From Sinorhizobium mexicanum (GTDB lineage Bacteria > Pseudomonadota > Alphaproteobacteria > Rhizobiales > Rhizobiaceae): a DNA stretch of 64,000 bases. This document shows, one piece after another, positions 46,572-55,165 of this stretch. Position 1 is the first letter of the stretch; the number at the start of each line of letters is the position of its first letter. Under the pieces are notes generated by a model. That model saw only the letters and a list, made by a program, of their open reading frames with translations. It was not told the DNA's origin and did no database searches. Made by a program: the position numbers and the translations under genes. Where the stretch lies: NCBI RefSeq assembly GCF_013488225.1, contig NZ_CP041238.1, positions 893,501-957,500 on the forward strand. Reading direction: 5' to 3'.

Positions 46572-46585
46572 CGGGGTCTTTACCC

Positions 46586-46610
46586 ACGATTTAAGGAAAC
46601 ATGCGGTAAA
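46586..46610. repeat. Remnant of the RIME-like second hairpin
   Basis: CACGATTTAAGGAAACATGCGG, one arm only, between lpxK and the DUF2093 stop. Confidence 0.5.
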
Positions 46611-46844
46611 TCAGCGTCGCTGATTGGGAAGCGCACCGGCGCGTTTTTCCGCGTCGAGGGAGGCAGCCGCGTCGACATAGGGTTCCTGCCGGGCAACGCT
46701 CCAGTAGCGCAATTCGTCCACGGGGATCGCTTTGCCCGTCATGGCACATACGACGTGTGATCCGGCGAGCACGATCTGGAAGTCGCCGTCGAGATAGCGG
46801 ATCTTCGCCTCGCGCGAGGGACTTCCTTCAAATCGGTTCATCAT
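46611..46844 (-). CDS. DUF2093 family small protein
   Basis: 77 residues. Contains RYLDGDFQIVLAGSHVVCAMTGKAIPVDELRYW, which is the DUF2093 core seen in alphaproteobacteria next to lpxK. Cys in the VVCAMTGK segment is conserved in my memory of the family. Two adjacent ATGs (46844, 46841) are possible starts; the longer TTG start at 46865 is less likely. Function unknown. Confidence 0.85.
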   Translation of the reverse strand: MMNRFEGSPSREAKIRYLDGDFQIVLAGSHVVCAMTGKAIPVDELRYWSVARQEPYVDAAASLDAEKRAGALPNQRR

Positions 46845-46923
46845 TGCCAGTGTCTGCCTTCTCAATTCGATCGCTTCTTGGTCTAACCCAGTGCCCAGTA
46901 AAACTCCAGTGCCGGCAAGACAT

Positions 46924-47030
46924 CACAGCGCCGCGCGTCTCACAAGACGCGCAAAGGACGCTGTAGCACTTTGAATTGCTGCATGGTCTTTGTCCTTAAA
47001 TCGGCTACGATTTAAGGAAGCATGCAGTAG
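46924..47030 (+). repeat. RIME-like two-hairpin repeat
   Basis: ACAGCGCCGCGCGTCTCAC...GACGCGCAAAGGACGCTGTAG, then GCTGCATGGTCTTTGTCC...GGAAGCATGCAGTAG. Full copy between the DUF2093 start and the mutL stop. Confidence 0.85.
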
Positions 47031-47055
47031 TGCAATTCGGCGGAACGACCGCCCG

Positions 47056-48855
47056 TCAGCTGCGGCCGAAGAGACGCTCGATGTCCGAGAGCTTCAGCTC
47101 GATATAGGTTGGCCGGCCATGATTGCACTGGCCGGATCCAGGTGTTGCTTCCATCTGGCGAAGCAGCGCGTTCATCTCCTCCGTCCGCATCCGGCGGCCT
47201 GAGCGAACCGAGCCGTGGCAGGCCATCGTCGCAGCGAGATATTCGAGGCGCCCCGCAAGGCCGTTCGCCGTATCCCATTCCGCAAGCTCGTCGGCGAGCT
47301 GTCGCACCAGGCCGACGGCATCCATTTCGCCCAGCATCGCCGGCGTTTCGCGTACGGCGATCGCCCCCGGCCCGAAGCGTTCGATCGCGAGGCCGAGGCG
47401 GGTGAATTCCTCCGCATGTGCCATCAGTCGCTCGCAGTCATCCTCGGGGAGATCGACGATCTCCGGGATGAGCAGGGTCTGTGCGGGCACCGGGCGGGAA
47501 TGCAGCGCCGTCCGCATCGTCTCGAAGACGAGGCGCTCATGCGCGGCGTGCTGATCAACGATGACGAGGCCATCATCCGTCTGCGCGACGATGTAGTTCT
47601 CATGGAGCTGCGCACGCGCGGCGCCGAGCGGGAAGGATGGCGGAGTTACGTCAGAAACGCGTGTTTCTTCGGCCGGAGCGGTGGAACGCGCCGACGGCTG
47701 CGAGAATTCCACAAAGGCTCGCTGCGGGGCCTCTGCGAAGCCGTTCGCAGTTTCGCCGAAATCTATCGGCCGGTAGGGCGAGGCTGCAGGCGTCCAGGGT
47801 TGCGGCGGCCTCTGCATCTCCGGCCGGAAGGCACGCATCATCCCGCTCGCGCCGGTGGTCGCGGCACGGTCTCCGCCGCGCGCGAGCGCCTCGCGGATCG
47901 CGCCGATAAGCAACCCTCGGATCAAGCCCGGATCGCGAAACCTGACGTCCGACTTCGCCGGATGGACATTGACATCGACGAGCGCCGGCTCGAGTTCGAT
48001 CGACAGGACGGCAACCGGGTAGCGTCCTTGGGGGATGGTTTCGGCATAGGCGGCGCGGATTGCAGACAGGATGAGCTTGTCCTGCACCGGGCGGCCGTTG
48101 ACGAAGACATATTGCTGAAGCGAGTTGCCGCGATTGAAGGTCGGCACGCCGGCAAAACCCGTAAGCCGGGCATCCTCCCGTTCGGCGTCGATCTCGATCG
48201 CATTGTCGCGGAAATCCTTGCCGAGCACCTGCGCCATCCGCGCCAGCCGGTCCTCGCCGGTGGCCGGGAACTCAAGTGTCGTGCGATCGGAGCCGGAGAG
48301 TACGAAGCGCACCTTCGGGAAGGCGATCGCCATACGGCGGACGACCTCGGAAATCGCGGCAGCCTCGGCCTTTTCCGACTTCATGAATTTGAGCCGCGCG
48401 GGGGTCGCGAAGAAAAGATCGCGCACCTCGACGACGGTCCCGACATTGGCCGGTGACGGGCGCACGGCTTCGGTCTTCCCGCCTGCGATTGCGATCGCCG
48501 CGCCCTCGTTGGCGCCGGCCGTTCGCGTCGTGATCGACAGGCGCGCGACCGATCCGATCGAGGGCAGGGCCTCGCCGCGAAAGCCGAGGGTCCGGATATC
48601 CGTGAGGCTATCGCTGATCTTGGAGGTGCAATGGCGCTGAACGGCCAGGGCGAGGTCGGCGGGTGACATGCCGCCGCCGTTGTCGGTCACCCTGAGCAGC
48701 GTCTTGCCGCCGCCGGCCGTCGCGATCTCGATCCTGGTCGCGCCCGCGTCGAGCGCATTCTCGATCAATTCCTTGGCCGCGCTGGCAGGCCGCTCGAGGA
48801 CCTCACCGGCCGCAATCTGGTTGATGAGCGTTTCTGAAAGTTGCTTGATGATCAT
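47056..48855 (-). CDS. mutL: DNA mismatch repair protein MutL
   Basis: 599 residues. GHKL ATPase domain (about 1-330) with [19 protein letters not shown] and FRGEALPSI; a linker of about 70 residues; the C-terminal dimerisation domain (about 415-599) ending in [18 protein letters not shown]. No DQHAxxERxxYE-type endonuclease motif as a complete set: [12 protein letters not shown] is present, so the nick activity question is open. Couples MutS mismatch recognition to repair. Confidence 0.95.
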   Translation of the reverse strand: MIIKQLSETLINQIAAGEVLERPASAAKELIENALDAGATRIEIATAGGGKTLLRVTDNGGGMSPADLALAVQRHCTSKISDSLTDIRTLGFRGEALPSIGSVARLSITTRTAGANEGAAIAIAGGKTEAVRPSPANVGTVVEVRDLFFATPARLKFMKSEKAEAAAISEVVRRMAIAFPKVRFVLSGSDRTTLEFPATGEDRLARMAQVLGKDFRDNAIEIDAEREDARLTGFAGVPTFNRGNSLQQYVFVNGRPVQDKLILSAIRAAYAETIPQGRYPVAVLSIELEPALVDVNVHPAKSDVRFRDPGLIRGLLIGAIREALARGGDRAATTGASGMMRAFRPEMQRPPQPWTPAASPYRPIDFGETANGFAEAPQRAFVEFSQPSARSTAPAEETRVSDVTPPSFPLGAARAQLHENYIVAQTDDGLVIVDQHAAHERLVFETMRTALHSRPVPAQTLLIPEIVDLPEDDCERLMAHAEEFTRLGLAIERFGPGAIAVRETPAMLGEMDAVGLVRQLADELAEWDTANGLAGRLEYLAATMACHGSVRSGRRMRTEEMNALLRQMEATPGSGQCNHGRPTYIELKLSDIERLFGRS

Positions 48856-49214
48856 GGCTCATTTTCCCGGATTCGGCGCGCGAGGGAAAGGGGTGTTTGC
48901 GATTGGTCCGCCGCGGTAAGAGCGGTCATGGGGAGATAAGTCTCGGGAAAAATGAGACCATGATTTAATTCCCCTTTAACGTTCTGCTGCGATTTTCCAC
49001 AACAACCTGAATGAGCAGGGGTTTTGTCTTTGGAGCTCCGCGGCGTTGCTGGACGCCGCCCCGCATTCCGCCCGAAGAGACGCCTTCGGAGGCCAGCCAG
49101 CATGTCCCGGAATGAAACCGCCGCGCCGGCGCCGCGGGTCTTTTCAGACGCGCAAGGGCCGCTGTGAAACTTTAGATTGCTGCATCATGCAGACGGCGAA
49201 ATGAGGACAGCGCA
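48856..49214. other. Intergenic region, mutL / PAS-receiver gene
   Basis: 359 bp between divergent genes. The only recognised element is a truncated RIME-like repeat at 49129-49192. An AT-richer stretch around 48960-49010 may hold the promoters. Confidence 0.5.
49129..49192 (+). repeat. Truncated RIME-like repeat
   Basis: GCGCCGCGGGTCTTTTCAGACGCGCAAGGGCCGCTGTG, then TTGCTGCATCATGCAG in which the second hairpin has lost its middle. It ends 22 bp before the start of the PAS-receiver gene. Confidence 0.7.
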
Positions 49215-50939
49215 ATGAGCGATGTGGCGTCGGGCGGCGCAGACATCAACAGGATCATTCTCGAGTCGAGCTGCGATGCACTTGGCCTCGCTTTGCTTGT
49301 CTGCGGTCGAGACGATACGATCTTGTTCGCCAGCCCCTCGATCCTGCAGTTCTTTCCGGTACCAGCCCGCCTGTTGACGCCCGGCACTCGCCTCCGCGAC
49401 TTTCTCGGCGCAGTCTACGATACGGGTGTGCGCCCAGGGACATTGCCTGAGAACAGCCGAAGACGAGCGAACAGGGAAGACTGGATCGCCGAGCACATGG
49501 CGCTTCATTGGCGCGAGCGCTACGAGAGTGTCGAGCGGGCCGGTCGCACGCGCTGGGTCTCGTTGCGCAAGCGCCGGCTGTCGAGCGGTATCGGCATATT
49601 GTCCGTCATCGATGTTTCCGAACAGAAGAAGCGCGACGAACAGCTTCAGACCGACCTCGAACGCGTGGAATTGACGGAAGAAATCCTCGACGCGCAGCCC
49701 AACCCAATCTGCATCAAGGATCGAAACCTCAACTACATCGCCGTCAACAAGGCGTTCTGCACGATCCATGAGCTTTCCCAGGACGCGATTCTCGGGCGCT
49801 CCGCGTGGGATCTCGTCGATGCCGAACTGGCGGAGCGGTTCGAACAGTCGGACCGATCGGTGCTCGAAACCGGCAAGCCGCATTCGGAAGCCGAGCACAT
49901 CGTTCGTGCCGACGGCAATGATCTTTGGGTCGTGACGCGCAAATATCGTATCGGCATGCCCGGCCGTCATTTTGTCGTGACCTGCATGAACGACGTCACC
50001 GATATCGCGGCCTGGTATCACGGTACGGGCGACAACACGGGTAGCAGCGGCCTCCAGATTCTGGACTACAGCATTTTTGCGCCGGCACAGAATTTCTACG
50101 ATCCCTTCCGGGCGTTGAATGTACAGCAGCTGGTCGAGGCGGGTTCGATGATCGAGACCCTGCCCGCGCGCGGACTGCGCGTGCTGCTTGCGACAGGCGA
50201 CCGAGACGCGGAGCAGCGGCTCGTGGCGCGCCTGCGCGGTTCCGGTCTCGACGCCTGCGCCGTGCGCAACGGCAACGAGCTTGAGGCTTTCGCGCTGGCC
50301 GCCGACCGTTCCGGGGTAAAGCTCGACATCCTGGTGCTCGATGGCGCATTCCCGGACGTCGAGCGTGTCCTTGCGGGCTGGCATGCAAGCCCCGTCCTCA
50401 AGGTTTCCACCGACATCGATGCCGGCAACCTGCTTGCGGAGATCTTTCGCGTTTGCGCCGAGCGTCCGCAGCCGCGGTCGTCGGTTCCGCAAGCGGACTG
50501 GGGGATCTCCTTCGAAGGCGACGTTGCGACCGGGACGCACGCGCCGGATATCGAAGTGTTGGTCGCCGAGGACAATCAGATCAATCAGTTCGTCTTCGCC
50601 CAGATACTGGAGGGGCTCGGGGTTTCGCACCGGATCGCCGCGAATGGCAGGGAGGCATTGGAGCTCTGGCACGAACTTCAGCCGGCATTGGTTCTCATGG
50701 ACATATCGATGCCGGTGATGAACGGCTTCGACGCCGCAGTCGCCATCCGCGACGCCGAAAAGGGGACAGGGCGGCGGACTCCGATCATCGCGGTGACGGC
50801 GCAGGCGCTCGACATCGACCTTAGGCAATGCGAAGCGTCGGGGATGGATGACCACATCATGAAGCCGGTGAGCCCGGACATGATCGAGGCTGTACTTAGA
50901 AAATACATGCCGGCGGGGAACATGCGTGCCGCCGGCTAA
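49215..50939 (+). CDS. PAS-PAS-receiver-like-receiver protein without a kinase domain
   Basis: 574 residues. PAS-type segments at about 15-145 and 150-280 (IKDRNLNYIAVNKAFCTIH, GRSAWDLVD, DVTDIA), a degenerate receiver-like region (about 318-415, VLLATGDRDAEQ, LDILVLDGAFP), and a standard receiver (about 445-565) with EDN, phospho-acceptor Asp496 in LMDISMP, and T/K positions VTAQA and KPV. There is no H-box or HATPase. It resembles the two ends of a hybrid kinase with the transmitter lost. A GGDEF-EAL gene follows at 51209. Start ATG 49215 with GAGGAC upstream. Confidence 0.85.
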   Translation: MSDVASGGADINRIILESSCDALGLALLVCGRDDTILFASPSILQFFPVPARLLTPGTRLRDFLGAVYDTGVRPGTLPENSRRRANREDWIAEHMALHWRERYESVERAGRTRWVSLRKRRLSSGIGILSVIDVSEQKKRDEQLQTDLERVELTEEILDAQPNPICIKDRNLNYIAVNKAFCTIHELSQDAILGRSAWDLVDAELAERFEQSDRSVLETGKPHSEAEHIVRADGNDLWVVTRKYRIGMPGRHFVVTCMNDVTDIAAWYHGTGDNTGSSGLQILDYSIFAPAQNFYDPFRALNVQQLVEAGSMIETLPARGLRVLLATGDRDAEQRLVARLRGSGLDACAVRNGNELEAFALAADRSGVKLDILVLDGAFPDVERVLAGWHASPVLKVSTDIDAGNLLAEIFRVCAERPQPRSSVPQADWGISFEGDVATGTHAPDIEVLVAEDNQINQFVFAQILEGLGVSHRIAANGREALELWHELQPALVLMDISMPVMNGFDAAVAIRDAEKGTGRRTPIIAVTAQALDIDLRQCEASGMDDHIMKPVSPDMIEAVLRKYMPAGNMRAAG

Positions 50940-51150
50940 GCCCTGGATCTTGTCAATTCGCTAGAATTGGGGAGGCTGGCGAAAGATTTGATAGTGCGTC
51001 GATATGGGATTGTTAACCCCCGATTGTCATCGTCTGCGTCGAACTGCCAGAAAGTGTAGAGCCTCGCAGCAATGTATGCGCTTCGTCCAGCCGCCCAGCC
51101 CCTTCCTACCCCGATGCGAGAGATGCGTCTCGACGGGCGAGAGCCGCGGC

Positions 51151-51186
51151 ATCTTTGCGCATCTGATAAGACACGCGGCGCTGTAG
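51151..51186 (-). repeat. Half RIME-like hairpin
   Basis: TCTTTGCGCATCTGATAAGACACGCGGCGCTGTAG, the first-hairpin half of the family, 22 bp ahead of the GGDEF-EAL gene. Confidence 0.6.
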
Positions 51187-51208
51187 TCTGCAGCGGGAGC
51201 TTGCGGCC

Positions 51209-52555
51209 ATGATGTGGAGGCAGGTCGCGGGGCATGAGATCATTGACGTGCCGCACTCGGTGGCGCTTCTTGATGAACTCACCGGCCTCGGCAATGGCCG
51301 GCATTTGCGCCAGACGGTTTGTGAACTTGCCGCGGAACGCGCGAGCGACCCGGCACCCTTCACCATCGGCCTTGCCAATCTCGATGGTTTCAAGCCGATC
51401 AACGACCTGTTCGGGCCGGAGGCCGGCGATCAGATCCTCCGCCAGGTCGCGCACCGTCTCAAAGCCTGCGTTCCGGAAGGTGCGACCGTGACACGCACCA
51501 AGGATGACGAGTTCGCCTTCGTGCTACCGCTGATCTTCGAGCGCAAGGGCGCCGAAAAACTGGGCCGGGTGCTGAAAGAGGTACTATCGGCTCCCTTCGA
51601 TCTCGGCGACCGGAACGTGCGCCTGTCTGCGTCGTTCGGTTTCGCGGTCTACCCTTTCGCGGGCAACAGCTTTGAAGACCTGCTGAAGAGCGCCGACACC
51701 GCACTCTATCGGTCGAAGCGGCGCGGGCGTGGCCAGATCACTGTCTACTCGCAGGAGATCGCCCAGGAAATGAAACGCGCGACGCAGATTGAACAGGCGC
51801 TGCGCAACGCGATCATCGCCGACCAGGTCGATGTGCATTTCCAGCCCATCGTCGATCTTCGCAGCGATTCGGTCGTCGGCTTCGAAGCACTGGCAAGATG
51901 GTGCGACGCGGATCTCGGCTATGTCTCGCCCTCGATTTTCGTGCCGCTTGCCGAAGAGCGCGGTTTCATCGAGTCGCTGGCGGAAACGTTGTTGCGCAAG
52001 GCAGCGCAGGCGGCCCTGTCCTGGCCGAAGGAACTCTTCCTCTCCTTCAACCTGTCCTCGGCACAGCTGATGGACCCAGCGACCAGCTCACGCCTGCTGT
52101 CGATCATCCATCAGGTCGGATTCGACCCCCGCCGACTGGAACTCGAGATTACCGAGACAGCGGTGATGGCGGACGCAGATGTGGCGCAGAAGATCGTTTC
52201 CGAATTGCGGGCGGCCGGCGTGCGCGTGTCGCTCGACGATTTCGGGACGGGGCAATCGAGCCTCGGCCGGTTGCGCGATTTTTCCTTCGACAAAGTGAAG
52301 ATCGATCGCGCCTTCGTTTCCCGTATCTCGGCCGACCGCGCATCGGAGCATATCATCAAGGCCATCGTTTCGATGTGCGAGGGGCTGGAGCTTGAAGTCG
52401 TCGCCGAAGGCATCGAGGATTTCGCCGAAGCGCTGAAGTTGAAAGCGCTCGGCTGCGGCATGGGGCAGGGCTATTTCTACGGCAAGCCGGCGGACGCCGT
52501 GGCGACGATGCGCTATCTTTCGGATCGCTATCGGGACGTTGCAGCATCCCGCTGA
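51209..52555 (+). CDS. GGDEF-EAL protein with degenerate GGDEF motif
   Basis: 448 residues, soluble. The GGDEF domain (about 15-185) has KDDEF at 98-102 instead of GGDEF, so it is probably not a cyclase. The EAL domain (about 195-440) is complete: EAL at 226-228, SFNLSS, LEITE, SLDDFGTGQSS, VKIDR, VAEGIE and GQGYFYGKP, so c-di-GMP phosphodiesterase activity is expected. The GGDEF part may regulate it by GTP binding. Its last 28 bp overlap the tail of the convergent LysR gene. Confidence 0.92.
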   Translation: MMWRQVAGHEIIDVPHSVALLDELTGLGNGRHLRQTVCELAAERASDPAPFTIGLANLDGFKPINDLFGPEAGDQILRQVAHRLKACVPEGATVTRTKDDEFAFVLPLIFERKGAEKLGRVLKEVLSAPFDLGDRNVRLSASFGFAVYPFAGNSFEDLLKSADTALYRSKRRGRGQITVYSQEIAQEMKRATQIEQALRNAIIADQVDVHFQPIVDLRSDSVVGFEALARWCDADLGYVSPSIFVPLAEERGFIESLAETLLRKAAQAALSWPKELFLSFNLSSAQLMDPATSSRLLSIIHQVGFDPRRLELEITETAVMADADVAQKIVSELRAAGVRVSLDDFGTGQSSLGRLRDFSFDKVKIDRAFVSRISADRASEHIIKAIVSMCEGLELEVVAEGIEDFAEALKLKALGCGMGQGYFYGKPADAVATMRYLSDRYRDVAASR

Positions 52556-53499
52556 CGGTAGCTTTCATCGGCGCCGCCCGCATCGGAGCGGTCACGCAAT
52601 CCCTCGTCCAAGAGCCAGTCCCTGATGCGCCGTGCCTGGCTGTTGAGTTCGCGCGATCGCGGCCAGACGACGTAGAATGCATGCCCGGTCTTCAGGACGT
52701 GCCCGCCCACCGGAACAAGCGCACCGGAACGGACCTGCCGCTCGATCAAGTGTTCCCAGCCGAGCGCGATTCCTTCGCCGGCAAGCACTGCCTGGATCAC
52801 CAGCACGTAGTCGTTGATCGACAGCCGTCGTCCCTGGGCCGGGTAGGCAAGGCTCGCACTCGCGAACCACTCTGTCCAATCGCAAGCCCGCCGGACGGGT
52901 TCCTCGAGATGGATCAGATTGTGTCGCAACAGGTCGGCCGGCGTTTCCGGCAGGCCGTGCGCCTCGATATAGGCGGGTGTCGCGACGGCATTGACCACTT
53001 CCTCGGCCAGAAGAGCCGCATGATAGCGGGGCCAGTGACCAGGGTCACCGCCGCGGATGCCCAAGGGAATAGGCTCGTCATCGAGGTCGAGATCGCGCAC
53101 GCTGGTCTGGATGCGGAGATCGATTTCCGGCAAGTCTTCCCGCAGCCGATTCAGCCGTGGAAGCATCCACATCGAGGTGAAAGCGGTGGAAGCTGCGAGC
53201 GTAACGTTCGTCTCGCGGCCCTTCGAGCGGATATCTTCGGCTGATTTCTGGATCCGCGACAGGCCGACCGAGACATCCGCATGGAATTTCTCGCCGGCCT
53301 CGGTCAATTCGACCGCCCGGTGCACGCGGTGAAACAGCGGCACGCCAAGTTGGTCCTCGAGGCCGCGGATGGCGTAGGATACGGCTGCTTGCGTCATCCC
53401 GAGTTCGTTGGCGGCACGGGTGAAATTCTGATGGCGGCCGGCCGCCTCGAAAACGATGAGGCTGGCGGCGGAGGGAAGGAGGCGGCGCAGGTTTTCCAT
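52528..53499 (-). CDS. LysR-family regulator, GcvA-like, divergent from the MttB gene
   Basis: 323 residues. HTH at about 10-65 (LIVFEAAGRHQNFTRAANELGMTQAAVSYAIRGLEDQLGVPLFHR), then the substrate-binding domain with a GcvA-type IPLGIRGGDPGHWP segment. It is divergent from the methyltransferase gene (53590) with about 90 bp between, so it very likely controls that operon, probably in response to a methylated amine. The 3' end overlaps the GGDEF-EAL gene by 28 bp. Confidence 0.9.
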   Translation of the reverse strand: MENLRRLLPSAASLIVFEAAGRHQNFTRAANELGMTQAAVSYAIRGLEDQLGVPLFHRVHRAVELTEAGEKFHADVSVGLSRIQKSAEDIRSKGRETNVTLAASTAFTSMWMLPRLNRLREDLPEIDLRIQTSVRDLDLDDEPIPLGIRGGDPGHWPRYHAALLAEEVVNAVATPAYIEAHGLPETPADLLRHNLIHLEEPVRRACDWTEWFASASLAYPAQGRRLSINDYVLVIQAVLAGEGIALGWEHLIERQVRSGALVPVGGHVLKTGHAFYVVWPRSRELNSQARRIRDWLLDEGLRDRSDAGGADESYRQRDAATSR

Positions 53500-53589
53500 A
53501 AATACAGCTTATAGCATGCGTCGAATTTTTCCACCGTTACAACGATCTTGATCGTCACTAGCATCACCGCAAATGATGGGAGGCTTGCA

Positions 53590-55137
53590 ATGGAATCGAC
53601 GTCGGGAGCAACGGTTGAGGCACCTCGGAGAACACGGGGTACGAGAGCACAGCGACGGGAAGGGGGCAGCAATCTCGGCGTTCCCTATATCGTCCGCAAC
53701 ATACCGACCTACGATATCCTCGGCGAGGAAAGCCTGCAGCGCGTCGAGCAGACCGCGGATCGCATCCTCGCCGAAGTCGGCATCGAGTTTCGCGATGATC
53801 CTGTAGTGCTCGACCATTGGAAGCGCGCCGGCGCGAAAATCGATGGTGTCCGCGTAACCTTCGAGCCGGGCATGCTGAACGAGATCGTCCGTTCCGCACC
53901 GTCGCAGTTCACCCAGCATGCCCGCAATCCCGCCCGCAGCGTCGAGATCGGCGGCCGCAACGTCGTCTTTTCCCCGGCCTATGGTTCGCCCTTCGTCATG
54001 GATCTGGACAAGGGCCGACGCTACGGCACGATCGAGGATTTCCGCAATCTGATCAAGCTCGCTCAGTCGAGTCCGTGGCTGCACCATTCGGGCGGAACGA
54101 TCTGCGAGCCGGTCGACGTGCCGGTCAACAAGCGCCATCTCGATATGGTCTACAGCCACATCAAGTATTCCGACCGTGCCTTCATGGGCTCAATCACGGC
54201 CGAGGAGCGCGCCGAGGATTCGATTGAGATGGCGCGCATTCTCTTCGGCGTCGATTTCGTCGACAAAAATTGCGTTATCCTCGGCAACGTCAACGTCAAT
54301 TCGCCGCTCGTCTGGGACGGGACGATGACGAAGTCGTTGCGCGCCTATGCGCGTGCCAATCAGGCGGCGGTCATCGTGCCCTTCATCCTGGGCGGGGCCA
54401 TGGGGCCCGTGACCAATGCCGGCGCCATCGCCCAATCCTATGCCGAAACGCTCGCCGGCTGTGCGCTGACGCAACTCGAACGAAAAGGGGCGCCCGTAAT
54501 CTTCGGCAACTTCCTTTCGTCAATGTCGCTTCGCTCCGGCTCGCCCACTTTCGGCACACCGGAGCCGGCGATCGGCAGCATGGTCGTCGGTCAGCTCGCC
54601 CGCCGGCTGGGCTTGCCGCTGCGTTGCGCCGGCAACTTCTCCAACTCGAAGAGGCCGGATGCGCAGGCGATGCAGGAAGGCGTCATGTCGATGCTGTCCG
54701 CGGTCCACTGCGGTGCCAATTTCATCCTGCATTCCGCCGGGTTCGTCGATGGCCTGCTCGCCATGTCTTACGAGAAATTCGTGATGGATACCGATTTCTG
54801 CGGGGCGCTCCATTCCTATCTTGCCGGCGTCGTCGTCGATGACAATGCGCTTGCCATGGACGCCTTCCTGGAGGTCGGGCCGGGCAGCCATTTTCTGGGC
54901 TGTGACCACACCATGCGCAACTATCAAACCGCTTTCTGGGACTCGGCACTTTCCGACAACGAGCCGTTCGAGAAATGGGTCGAACAGGGCGAGACGGACA
55001 TGGCGACGCGCGCCAACCGGCACTGGAAAAAGACGCTTGCCGAATACGAAGCGCCGCCTCTGGATATAGCAATCGACGAGGCTCTGGTGGACTATGTCGC
55101 CAGACGGAAAAACAGCATGCCCGACGCTTGGTACTGA
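53590..55137 (+). CDS. Trimethylamine methyltransferase (MttB) family protein, non-pyrrolysine type
   Basis: 515 residues, MttB superfamily: NIPTYDILGEESL, RILAEVGIEF, NFSNSKRPDAQAMQEGVMSM and SAGFVDGLLAMSYEKFVMD segments in order. The frame has no internal TAG, so it lacks the pyrrolysine of archaeal MttB and falls with non-Pyl enzymes such as glycine betaine methyltransferase MtgB, which move a methyl group to a corrinoid protein. No corrinoid protein is adjacent. GAGG precedes ATG 53590. It is followed 28 bp later by the demethylase-type flavoprotein. Substrate (betaine-like quaternary amine?) unknown. Confidence 0.88.
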   Translation: MESTSGATVEAPRRTRGTRAQRREGGSNLGVPYIVRNIPTYDILGEESLQRVEQTADRILAEVGIEFRDDPVVLDHWKRAGAKIDGVRVTFEPGMLNEIVRSAPSQFTQHARNPARSVEIGGRNVVFSPAYGSPFVMDLDKGRRYGTIEDFRNLIKLAQSSPWLHHSGGTICEPVDVPVNKRHLDMVYSHIKYSDRAFMGSITAEERAEDSIEMARILFGVDFVDKNCVILGNVNVNSPLVWDGTMTKSLRAYARANQAAVIVPFILGGAMGPVTNAGAIAQSYAETLAGCALTQLERKGAPVIFGNFLSSMSLRSGSPTFGTPEPAIGSMVVGQLARRLGLPLRCAGNFSNSKRPDAQAMQEGVMSMLSAVHCGANFILHSAGFVDGLLAMSYEKFVMDTDFCGALHSYLAGVVVDDNALAMDAFLEVGPGSHFLGCDHTMRNYQTAFWDSALSDNEPFEKWVEQGETDMATRANRHWKKTLAEYEAPPLDIAIDEALVDYVARRKNSMPDAWY

Positions 55138-55165
55138 CCGGCATGAAAGCCCCAAGGACCGTTGA

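Noticed and set aside
53590..55137. Pyrrolysine-containing trimethylamine methyltransferase
   Set aside because: No in-frame TAG is present; the frame is continuous to a TGA stop.
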